DNA from: Eriocheir sinensis
Taxonomy: Eukaryota > Arthropoda > Malacostraca > Decapoda > Varunidae
Length of the DNA stretch: 64,000 nt
Assembly (NCBI RefSeq): GCF_024679095.1
Contig: NW_026111779.1
Coordinates: forward strand, 97,001-161,000
Direction of reading: 5' to 3'
Shown here in pieces: positions 14,601-27,217 of this stretch. The translations under genes and the position numbers were made by a program. A model generated the notes under the pieces. The model had not been told where the DNA came from. It made no database searches and was given only the letters and a program-made list of their open reading frames with translations. How positions within the stretch are numbered: position 1 is the stretch's first letter; every line of letters starts with the position of its first letter.

Positions 14601-16630
14601 GAAAATACCAATATAATAATGTAATTTTGGATGAAAATATATATACAAAATACACATAAAATAACCTAAATACAAATACAAATATACACATAAAATAATT
14701 TAAAATTGAATGAAATAAATATACAAAATAAACATAAAATAAGGTAAATTTGTAATGAAATATATGAAAAAATACACATAAAATAATATAAATTTGTATG
14801 AAAATATATATACAAATACACATTAAATAACATGAATTTGTATAAAATTTGTATCAAAATATATACGAATACACACAATAAAATAACGCAATTTTTTTTA
14901 TGAAAATGTATATACAAAAAACACATAAAATAATGTAAATTTGGATAAAATATATATACAAAATAAACCTTAAATAATGTAAATATGTATAAAAAATATA
15001 TACAAAATACACATAGAATAATGTTAAATCGAGAATATCAATAAAATAATGTAAATTTTGTATGAAAATAAAGCTGCAAAATATCCATATAATAACGCAT
15101 ATTTGCATAAAAATATATATACAAAAATACATATAAAATAATTAAATTTGTATTAAAATAAATATACAAAATGCACGTACAGTAAAGAAAATTTGTATTG
15201 AAATAGATATGCAGAATACACATAAATATTGTAAATTTGTATCAAAATATATATACGAATACTCATAAAATATAGTAAATTTCTATGAAAATATACATAC
15301 AAAATAGATATACAAAATACACATATAACTAGTTAAATTTGTATTTAAATACATGTACAAAAAACACATAAAATAATGTAGATTTGTATGAAATGAAAAC
15401 AAATACATTTTATATAAAATATATATACAAAATACACATAGAATAATGTAAAATCATATCAAAATAAATACACAGAATATCAATAAAATAATGTAAATTT
15501 GTATGAAAATAAAGATGCAAAATACCCATAAAATAAAGCATATTTTTATAAAAAAAACATATACAAAAATACACATAGATTAATCAAATTTGTATTAAAA
15601 TTAATATACAAAATGCACATACAATAAGGTAAATTTGTATTAAAAAAATATGCAAAATACACATAAAACAATGTAAATTTGTTTCAAAATATATATACGA
15701 ATACACATAAAATAACGCAGATTTCTATAGAAATATATATACAAAATACACTTGAAATAATGTAAATACGAATAAAAATATATATACAAAATACACATTA
15801 AATAATGTTAATTCGTGTCAAAATAAATAAACAAAATATCATGAAAAGAATGTGTATTTGTATGAAAATAGATATACAAAATACACATAAAATAACCTAA
15901 ATTTGTATAAAACTATATACAAAAATACACAAAAATAATTTAAACTTGTATGAAAATAAATATACAAAAAACATATAAAATTAGGTAAATTTGTATTGAA
16001 ATACATATACAAAATACACATAAAATAATGTAAATTTGAATGAAAATATATAAACATATAGACTTAAAATAACGTAAATTGGTATTAAATATATATACAA
16101 AAAACACTTTAAATAATGTAAATATGTATAAAACAATATATACAAAACATAAATAAAATAATGTAAAATCGTATCAAAATACAGAAAATATTAATAAAAT
16201 AATGTAAATTTGTATGAAAATCAAGATGCAAAATACCCATAAAATAATGCATTTTTTATAAAAATATATATACGAAAAAACATAAAATATTTGATTTTGT
16301 ATTAAAATAAAGAGATATACAAAATACTCATAAAATAAGCTAAATTTGAATTGAAATATATATACAAAATACATAAAATAATGTAAATTTGTATCAAAAT
16401 ACTTATACAAATACACATATAATAACGTAAATTTGTATAAAAATATATAAACAAAATACACATTAAATAATGTAAATACGTATAAAAAAAATGTACAAAA
16501 TACACAAATACTCATGTAATTCGTATCAAAATAAATAGACAAAATACCAATAAAATAATGTAAATTTCTATGAGAAAACATATACAAAATACACATAAAT
16601 AACGCAAATATCAATAAAATATATATAATA
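11631..16630 (-). repeat. Satellite block 4, A-rich orientation
   Basis: Reverse-complement monomers throughout. Together with the next block up to about 17.85 kb it is an inverted copy of 36.1-42.48 kb. Both ends of the arm are defined by shared junctions (J1 at 11621/42461 and J2 at 16611/37357). The order of rare monomers is conserved in reverse: 14425-15223 mirrors 38775-39735, and 16174-16614 mirrors 37392-37828. Confidence 0.88.
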
Positions 16631-16650
16631 TAATATATTTTTATACATAT
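16611..16650. other. Inversion junction J2, copy a
   Basis: A-rich monomers end in AATATCAATAAAATATATAT, then ATAATATAATATATTTTTAT leads into T-rich monomers. The reverse complement is found at about 37357-37400 and 46217-46260. The core is almost a palindrome of A and T. Confidence 0.88.
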
Positions 16651-18926
16651 TTAAAATATTTAATGTATATTTTGTATATATATTTATCCAAATTTACGTT
16701 ATTTTATATGTATTTGTTTATATATTTTCATACAAATTTACATTATTTTATGTGAGTTTTGTATATGTATTTCAATACAAATTTGCCTAACTTTATGTGT
16801 ATTTTGCATATCTATTTTCAAACAAATTTAAATTATTTTTGTGTATTTTTGTATATATTTTTATACAAATTTTAGTTATTTTATTTGTTTTTTGTATATA
16901 TATTTTCCTACAAATATACATTCTTTTATTGGAATTTTGTGTATTTAATTTTTTACGAATTTACATTATTTTATGTGTATTTTGTATATATATTTTTCTT
17001 CGTATTTAAATTATTTTATGTGTATTTTATATATACATTTTCATAAAAATTTACGTTATTTTATTGTGTGTATTCGTATATATTTTGAAACAAATTTTAT
17101 ACAAATTCATGTTATTTTATGTGTATTTGTATATATATTTCATACAAATTTATATTATTTTATATGTATTCATACATATATTTTATTACAAATTTACCTT
17201 ATTTTATGTTTATTTTGTATATTTATTTCATTTAATATAATCAAATTTAAATTTAATGTATATGCATTTTGTATATTAATTTTAGTACAAATTTAATTAT
17301 TCTATGTGTATTTTTCTATTTGTATTTTTATAAAAATATGCTTTAATTTATGGGTATTTTGCATCTTTATTTTCATACAAATTTACGTTATTTTATTAAT
17401 ATTCTGCTCATTCATTTTTATACGATTTGACATTATTCTATGCGTATTTTGTATATATTTTTCATACAAATTTACGTTATTTTATGTGTATTTGTTTATA
17501 TATTTTGACACAAATTTACAATATTTTATGGGTATTTTGTATATATATTTCAAAGAAATTTACCTAGTTTTATGTGTATTTTGAATATCAATTTTCATTC
17601 AAACTCAAATTATTTTTATGTATTTTTGTATATATTTCAATACAAATTTTAGTTAGGTTATGTGTATTTTGTAAATCTATTTTCATTCAAATATATATTA
17701 TTTTATTAGTATTTTGTTGATTTAAATTGATACGAATTTACATTATTTTATATGTACTTTGTATATATATTTTTATACGCATTTACATTATTTAATTAAT
17801 TTATTTTGAGTATATAATTTTATACAAATTCATGGTATTTTATGTGTATTTGTATATATATTTTTATATAAATTTACATTATTTTATGTGTATTTTGTAC
17901 ATATATTTTTTTACAAATCTACCTTATTTTATGTTTATTTTGTATGTGTATTTTGTATATTTATATTTATCCAAATACACATTCTTTTATTGGTATTTTG
18001 TTTATTTATTTTAATTCGAATTTACATTATTTTATGTGTATTTTGTATACATTTTTTTATACGTATTTACTTAATTTTATGTGTATTTTGTATATATATT
18101 TTTATAGAAATCTACGTTTTTTTATTTGAATTCGTATATATATTTTGAAACAAATTTACATTCTTTTATATGTATTTTTGCATATCTCTTTCAATACAAA
18201 TTTACCTTATTGTATGTGCATTTTGTATATTTATTTCAATGCAAATTTAAATATTTTATGTGTATTTTGGTATATATTTTTATAAGAAATGCGCTATTTG
18301 ATGGGAATTTTGCATCTTTATTTTCATACAAATTTACATTATTTTATTAATATTCGGTGTATTTATTTTTATACGATTTTACATTACTCTATTTGTTTTT
18401 TGTATATATATTTTTTTATACATATTTACATTATTCAATGTGTATCTTGCATATATATTACATACAAATTTGTTATCTATTAATTATTTTCATACAAATA
18501 CACATTCTTTTCATGATATTTTGTTTATTTATTTTGTCACGAATTTACATTACTTAATATGTATTTTAAATATATATTTTTATACGTATTTACATAATTT
18601 CATGTGTATTTTGTATATATATTTCTATAGAAATCTACGTTATTTTATGTGTATTCGTATATATATTTTGAAACAAATTTACACTGTTTTATTTGTATTT
18701 TGCGTTTTTTTTTTCAATACAAATTTACCTTATTGTATGTGTGCATTTTGTATATTAATTTTAATACAAATTTAATTATTCTATGTGTATTTTTGTATAT
18801 GTATTTAAAAAAAAAAATGCTTTATCATATAGGTATTTTGCATCTTTATTTTCATACAAATTTAAATTATTTTATTGATATTCTGTGTACCTATTTTGAT
18901 ACGATTTTACATTATTCTATGTATAA
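16631..18926 (+). repeat. Satellite block 5, T-rich orientation
   Basis: 16797-17850 is the reverse complement of about 36095-37207. From about 17640 to 18926 it parallels 32040-33490 and 54930-56340 and ends at the same junction (J3). At about 18570, where those two paralogs carry long (TA)n arrays, this copy has only an ordinary monomer (ATTTTAAATATATATTTTTA), so it keeps an unexpanded allele of that site. Confidence 0.88.
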
Positions 18927-18945
18927 CAAAAATAAATACAGAATA
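18919..18945. other. Inversion junction J3, copy a
   Basis: T-rich TTCTATGTATAAC is followed by A-rich AAAAATAAATACAGAATACAC. The same junction occurs at 33489 and 56336, with GTATAACAAAAATAAATACA shared by all three. Confidence 0.9.
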
Positions 18946-20360
18946 CACAAAAATAGATATGCAAAATACATATAAACAATGTAAATTTGTTTCAAAATAT
19001 ATATTCGAATACACATGAAATAAGGTAGATTTCTATAAAAATATATATGCAAAATACACATAAAATTAAGTAAATACGTATAAAAAATGTATACAAAATA
19101 TACATAAAATAATGTAAATTAGTATCAAAATAAATAAACAAAATACCAATAAAAGAATGTGTATTTGTATAAATATATATATAGAAAATACACATTAAAT
19201 AATATAAATTTGTTTAAAACTATACAAAATACACATGAAATGATGTAAATACGTATAAAAATATATATACAAAATACACATTAAATAATGTAAATTAGCG
19301 TCAAAATAAATAAACAAAATATCAATAAAAGAATGTGTATTTGTATGAAAATAGATATACAAAATACACATAAAATAACCTAAATTTGTATCAAACTATA
19401 TACAAAAATACACAAAAATATTTTAAATTTGTATGAAAATAAATATACAAAATACACATAAATTAGGTAAATTTGTATGGAAATACATATACAAAATACA
19501 CATAAAATAATGTAAACTTGAATGAAAATACATAAACAAATACACTTAAAATATCGTAAATTTGTATAAAAAAATATATACAAAACACAAATAGAATAAA
19601 GTAAAATCGTATCAAAATAAATACACAGAATATTAATAAAATAATGTAAATTTGTATGAAAATAAAGAGGCAAAATACCCATAAAATAACGCATTTTTTT
19701 TATTTATAAAAATATATATACCAAAATACACATAAAGAAATTAGATTTGTATTAAAATAAATATATAAAAAACACATACAATAAGGTAAATTTGTATTGA
19801 AATAGATACGCAAAATACATATAAAGCAATGTAAATTTGTTTCAAAATATGTATACGAATACACATAAAATAACGTAGATTTCTATAAATATATATACAA
19901 AATACACATAAAATGAAGTAAATACGTATAAAAAAATGTATACAAAATACACATAAAATAATGTAAATTCGTATCAAAATAAATCAACAAAATACCAATA
20001 AAAGAATGTGTATTTGTATAAATATACAAAATACACATAAAATAACGTAAATTTATATAAAACTATATACATAAATACAGAAGTATTTAAATTTGTATGA
20101 AAATATATACAAAATACAAAATAAGCTAAATTTGAATTGAAATATGTATACAAAATACATGAAATAAAGTAAATTTGTATCAAAATATTTATACAAATAC
20201 ATATAATAACGTAAATTTGTATGAAAATATATAAACAAAATACACATTAAATAATGTAAATACGTATAAAAAAATGTGTACAAAATACACATATAATCAT
20301 GTAATTCGTATCAAAATAAATAAACAAAATACCATTAAAATAATATAAATTTGTATGAGT
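18927..20360 (-). repeat. Satellite block 6, A-rich orientation
   Basis: 19380-20360 is the partner of 2212-3211, with the same monomers in the same order and small indels. The 18927-19380 part starts at junction J3 and is not shared with block 2. The right edge (TATGAGTAAACGTTTATATTG) matches the block 2/3 junction near 3205-3225. Confidence 0.88.
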
Positions 20361-20833
20361 AAACGTTTATATTGTATATTTTTTCAATACAAATTTACCT
20401 TATTATATACGCATTTTGTATATTAATTTTAATACAAATTTAATTATTCGATGTGTATTTTTGTATCTGTATTTTTATAAACATTTGCTTTATTTTTTGG
20501 GTATTTTGCATCTTTATTTTCATACAAATATACATTATTTTATTGATATTCTGCTTATTCATTTTGATACGAATTGACATTATTCTATGTGTATTTTGTA
20601 TATAGTTTTCATACAAATTTACGTTATTTTATGTGTATTTGTTTATATATTTTGACACAAATTTACAATATTTTATGGCTACTTTGTATATACATTTCAA
20701 AAGAAATTTACCTAGTTTTATGTGTATTTTGTATATCTATTTTCATACAAACTCAAATTATTTCTATGTAGTTTTGTATATATTTTAATACAAATTTTAG
20801 TTATGTTATGTGTATTTTGTAAATTTATTTTCA

Positions 20834-20984
<151 letters not shown>

Positions 20985-21901
20985 TGGTGTTTTTTTTTTT
21001 TTTATTGATACTAATTTATATTATTTTATATGTACTTTGTATATATATTTTTATACGCTTTTACATTATTTAATATTTATTTTGAATATATATTTTTATA
21101 CAAATTCATGGTATTTTATGTGTATTTGTATATATATTTTCATATAAATTTACATTATTTTATGTGTATTTTGTACATATATTTTATTACAAATCTACCT
21201 TATTTTATGTTTATTTTGTATATGTATTTTGTATATTTATATTTATCCAAATACACATTCTTTTATTGGTATTTTGTTTATTTATTTTAATTCGAATTTA
21301 CATTATTTTATGTGTATTTTGTATACATTTTTTTATACGTATTTACTTCATTTTATGTGTATTTTGTATATATATATTTATAGAAATCTACGTTATTTTA
21401 TGTGTATTCGTATACATACAAATTTACATTGTTTTATTAATATTCGGTGTATTTATTTTGATACGAATTTACATTATTCTATTTGTTTTTTGTATATACT
21501 TTTTTATACATATTTACATTATTTAATGAGTATCTTGCATATATATTTTATACAAATTTATTATCTATTATCTATTTCTATACAAATACACATTCTTTAC
21601 ATGATATTTTGTTTATTTATTTTGACACGAATTTACATTATTTGATATGTATTTTGTATATATATTTTTATACGTATTTACATAATTTCATATGTATTTT
21701 GTATATATATTTCTATAGAAATCTACTTTATTTTATGTGTATTCGTATATATATTTTGAAACAAATTTACATTGTTTTATATGTTTTTTTGAATATCTCT
21801 TTTAATACAGATTTACCTTACTGTATATGCATTTTGTATATTTATTTCAATACAAATTTAAATATTTTATGTGTATTTTGGTATATTTATTTTTATAAAA
21901 A

Positions 21902-24430
21902 ATGCGATAATTTTTGGGAATTTTGCATCTTTATTTTCATACAAATTTACATTATTTTATTGATATTCTGTGTATTTATTTTGATACGATTTTACATTAT
22001 TCTATTTGTTTTTTGTATGTATTTTTTTTATACACATTTACATTATTTAATGCGTATCTTGCATATATATTTTATACAAATTTACGTTATTTTAAGTGTT
22101 TTTGTTTTTATATTTTCATTCAAATTTACATTTATTTTAATTCGAAATTACATTATTTTATGTGTATTGTGTATACATTTTTTATACGTATTTACTTAAT
22201 ATTATGTGTATTTTGTATATATATTTTTATAGAAATCTACGTTTTTTTATTTGTATTCGTATATATATTTTGAAACAAATTTACATTGTTTTATATGTAT
22301 TTTTGCATATCTCTTTCAATACAAATTTACCTTATTGTATGTGCATTTTGTATATTTATTTCAATACAAATTTAGATATTTTATGTGTATTTTGGTATAT
22401 ATATTTTTATAAGAAATGCGCTATTTTATGGGAATTTTGCATCTTTATTTTCATACAAATTTACATTATTTTATTAATATTCGGTGTATTTATTTTGATA
22501 CGAATTTACATTATTCTATTTGTATTTTGTATACACTTTTATATACATATTTACATTATTTAATGAGTATCTTGCATATATATTTTATACAAATTTATTA
22601 TCTATTATCTATTTTTATACAAATACACATTCTTTTCATGATATTTTGTTTATTTATTTTGACACGAATTTACATTATTTGATATGTATTTTGTATATAT
22701 TTTTATACGTATTTACATAATTTCATATGTATTTTGTATATATATTTCTATAGAAATCTACTTTATCTTATGTGTATTCGTATATATGTTTTGAAACAAA
22801 TTTACATTGTTTTACATGTATTTTTGAATATCTCTTTTAATACAAATTTACCTTACTGTATATGCATTTTGTATATTTATTTCAATACAAATTTAAATAT
22901 TTTATGTGTATTTTGGTATATATATTTTTATAAAAAATGCGATAATTTTTGGGAATTTTGCATCTTTATTTTCATTCAAATTTACATTATTTTATTGATA
23001 TTCTGTGTATTTATTTTGATACGATTTTACATTATTCTATTTGTTTTTTGTATATATTTTTTTTATACACATTTACATTATTTAATGTGTATCTTGCATA
23101 TATATTTTATACAAATTTACGTTATTTTAAGTGTATTTGTTTTTATATTTTCATTCAAATTTACATTTATTTTAATTCGAAATTACATTATTTTATGTGT
23201 ATTTTGTATACATTTTTTTATACGTATTTACTTAATTTTATGTGTATTTTGTATAAATATTTCTATAGAAATCTATGTTTTTTTATTTGAATTCGTATAT
23301 ATATTTTGAAACAAATTTACATTGTTTTATATGTATTTTTGCAAATCTCTTTCAATACAAATTTACCTTATTGTATGTGCATTTTGTATATTTATTTCAA
23401 TGCAAATTTAAATATTTTATGTGTATTTTGGTATATATATTTTTATAAGAAATGCGCTATTTTATGGGAATTTTGCATCTTTATTTTCATACAAATTTAC
23501 ATTATTTTATTAATATTCGGTGTATTTATTTTGATACGATGTTACATTATTCTATTTGTTTTTTGTATATACTTTTTTATACATATTTACATTATTTAAT
23601 GTGTATCTTGCATATATATTTTATACAAATTTATTATCTATGATCTATTTTCATATAATTACACATTTTTTTCATGATATTTCGTTTATTTATTTTGAAA
23701 CGTATTTACATTATTTGATATGTATTTTGTATATATATTTTTATACGTATTTATATAATTTCATATGTATTTTGTATATATATTTCTATAGAGACTACTT
23801 TATTTTATATGTATTCGCATATATATTTTGAAACAGATTTACATTGTTTTATATGTATTTTTGAATATCTCTTTCAATACAAATTTACCTTACTGTATAT
23901 GCATTTTGTATATTTATTTCAATACAAATTTAAATATTTTATGTGTATTTTGGTAAATATATTTTTATAAAAAATGCGATAATTTTTGGGAATTTTGCAT
24001 CTTTATTTTCATACAAATTTACATTATTTTATTGATATTCTGAGTATTTATTTTGATACGATTTTACATTATTCTATATATATTTTGTATATATATATAT
24101 TTCATACAAATGAACGTTATTTGATGTGAATTTGTTTTCATTTCATACAAATTTACATTATTTTATGTGTATTTTGTACATGTATTTAAATACAAATTTA
24201 ACTAATTATATGTGTATTATGTATATCTATTTTCATACAAATTGAAATTAATTTTGTGTATTTTAATATATATTTTTATTCAAATTTTCGTAGTTTTATG
24301 TGAATTTCGTATATTTATTTTCCTACAAATATACGTTCTTTTATCGGAATTTTGTTTATTTATTTTGATACGAGTTTTCATTATTTTAGGTGTATTTGAT
24401 ATATATATTTTTAAACTTATTTACATAATT
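21902..24430 (+). repeat. Compound higher-order repeat of about 1036 bp, copy set B
   Basis: ATGCGATAATTTTTGGG occurs at 21902, 22937 and 23974 (spacings 1035 and 1037). ATGCGCTATTTTATGGG occurs at 22416 and 23452 (spacing 1036). Unlike markers are about 521-522 bp apart within units. This is the most regular copy set in the window. Confidence 0.88.
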
Positions 24431-27217
24431 TTATATGTATTTTGAATATATATTTTCATAGAAATTTACTCTATTTTATGTGTATTCGTATATATATTTT
24501 GATACAAATTTACATTATTTATGTGTATTTCGCATATCTATTTCAATACAAATTTTCTTTATTGTAAGTGCCTTTTGTATATTTATTTTGATGCAAATTT
24601 AATTATTTTATGTGTATTTTTGTATATATATTTTTAAACAAATATGCGTTATTATATGGGTATTTTGCATCTTTATTTTCATACAAATTTACATTATTTT
24701 ATTGATTGTCTGTTTATTTATATTTATTCGATTTTACGTTATTCTGTGTATTTTGTATATATATTTTTAGACATATTTACATTATTTAATGTATATTTTG
24801 TACATATATTTTATGGAAATTTACGTTATCTTATGTGTATTTGTTTATATATTTTCATACAAATTTACATTATTTTATGTGTATTTTGTATATGTATTTC
24901 AATAAAAATTTGCCTAATTTCATTTGTATTTTGCATATCTATTTTCAAACAAATTTAAATTATTTTTGTGTATTTTTGTATTATTTTTATACAATTTTTT
25001 TTAATTTTATTTGTATTTTGTATATATATTTTCCTACACATATACATTCTTTTAGAGGAAATTTTGTTTATTTATTTTGATACGAATTTATATTATTTTA
25101 TGTGTATTTTGTATATATATTTTTCTATGTATTTACATTTTTTTTGTGTATTTTGTATATATATTTTCATAAAAATTTACGTAATTTTATTGTGTGTATT
25201 CGTATATATTTTGATAAAAATTTTCATTATTTTATGTGTTTTTTGCATATCTATTTAATAAAAATGTACCTTATTGTATGTGTATTTTGTATATTTATTT
25301 TAATACAAATTTAATTATTTTATGTGTATTTTTGTATATATATTTTTTTAAATATAAGATATTTTATGGGCAATTTGCATCTTTAATTATATAAATTTTT
25401 ACATTACGTACATATCTTTTATACGTATTTACATTATTTAATGTGTATTTTGTTTATATATTTTTATACAAATTTACGTTATTATATGTGTATTTGAATA
25501 TATATTTTGATACAAATTTACTTTATTTTATGTATTTTCTGTATTTATTTCAATTCAAATTTAGCTTATTTTATGTCTTTTGTATATCTATTTTCATACA
25601 AATTTAAATATTTTTGTTTATTTTTGTATATAGTTTTATACAATTTTACGTTATTTTATGTGTATTTTGTATATTTATATTTATAGAAGTAAACATTCTT
25701 TTTTTGGCATTTAGTTTATTTATTTTGATACGAATTTACATTATTTTATGTGTATTTTGTATACATTTTCTTATACGTATTTACTTCATTTTATGTGTAT
25801 TTTGTATATATATTTTATAGGAATCTACGTTATTTTATGAGTATTCGTATGTATATTTTGAAACAAATTTACATTATTTTATATGTATTTTGCATATCTA
25901 TTTCAATACAAATTTACCTTATTGTATGTGCATTTTGTATATTTATTGTAATACAAATTTAAATATTTTATGTGCATTTTGGTATATATATTTTAATAAA
26001 AAATGCGTTGTTTTATGGGTATTTTGCATCTTTATTTTCATACAAATTTACATTATTTTATTAATATTCTGTGTATTTATTTTGATACTATTTTACATTA
26101 TTCTATTTGTGTTTTGTATATATTTTTTTATACATATTTACACGATTTAATGTGTATTTTCTATATATATTTCATACAAATTTTCGTTATTTTAAGTGTA
26201 TTTGTTTATATATTTGATGTGTATTTTGTTTATGTATTTCAATAGAAATTTACCTAATTTCATGTGTATTTTGTATATATTTTTAAAAATTTAAATTATT
26301 TTTGTGTATTTTTGTATAGAGTTTTATTCAAATTTACAATATTTTATGTGTATTTTGTATATCTATTTTCATACAAATACACATTCTTTTATTGATATTT
26401 TGTTTATTTATTTTGATGCGAATTTACATTATTTAATGTGTATTGTGTATATATATTTTTATACGTATTTACGTCATTTCATGTGTATTTTGTATATATA
26501 TTTCTATAGAAATATAAGTTATTTTATGTGTATTCGTATATATATTTTGAAACAAATATACATTGTTTTATGTGCATTTTGCATATTTTTTCAATACAAA
26601 TTTACCTTATTGTACGTGCATTTTGTATATTAATTTTAAAACAAATTTAGCTATTCTATGTATATTTTTGTATATGTATTTTTATAAAAATATGCTTTAT
26701 TTTATGGGTATTTATTTTGATGCGAATTTACATTATTTAATGTGTATTGTGTATATATATTTTTATACGTATTTACGTCATTTCATGTGTATTTTGTATA
26801 TATATTTCTATAGAAATATAAGTTATTTTATGTGTATTCGTATATATATTTTGAAACAAATATACATTGTTTTATGTGCATTTTGCATATTTTTTCAATA
26901 CAAATTTACCTTATTGTACGTGCATTTTGTATATTAATTTTAAAACAAATTTAGCTATTCTATGTATATTTTTGTATATGTATTTTTATAAAAATATGCT
27001 TTATTTTATGGGTATTTTGCATCTTTATTTTCATACAAATTTACCTTATTTTATTGATATTCTGTGTATTTATTTTGATACGATTTTACATTATTCTATG
27101 TATATTTTGTATATATATTTCATACAAATGAACGTAATTTTATGTGAATTTGTTTTCATTTCATACAAATTTACATTATTTTATGTGTATTTTGTACATG
27201 TATTTAAATACAAATTT
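24200..27217 (+). repeat. Large unit, copy 2 (3018 bp, with internal duplication)
   Basis: The marker AACTAATTATATGTGTAT falls at 24200 and 27218. After subtracting the 304-bp internal duplication the unit is about 2714 bp, close to the 2738 and 2731 bp of the other two copies. Its rare monomers, for example those with TTGATTGTCTGTTTATTTAT near 24700 and TCTTTTAGAGGAAATTTTG near 25050, recur in the next unit. Confidence 0.88.
26408..27015 (+). repeat. 304-bp tandem duplication, two near-identical copies
   Basis: 26408-26711 is repeated at 26712-27015 with an exact 304-bp offset (for example TTTTGATGCG at 26411 and 26715). I saw no difference between the copies on reading. Rare variants are shared, including ATTGTGTATATATATTTTTA, AATATAAGTT and TTTTAAAACAAATTTAGC. 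304 bp is about seven monomers, and the join lies inside a type 8/type 1 boundary (TTATGGGTATTTATTTTGAT), which fuses two monomers. The other copies of the larger unit lack the duplication. Confidence 0.93.

Noticed and set aside
18805..18820. Poly-A runs (also near 39993 and 48909) as possible polyadenylation or retroposon tails
   Set aside because: They are short slippage variants of the type 7 monomer, whose paralogs read TTTTTATAAAAATATGC at the same place.
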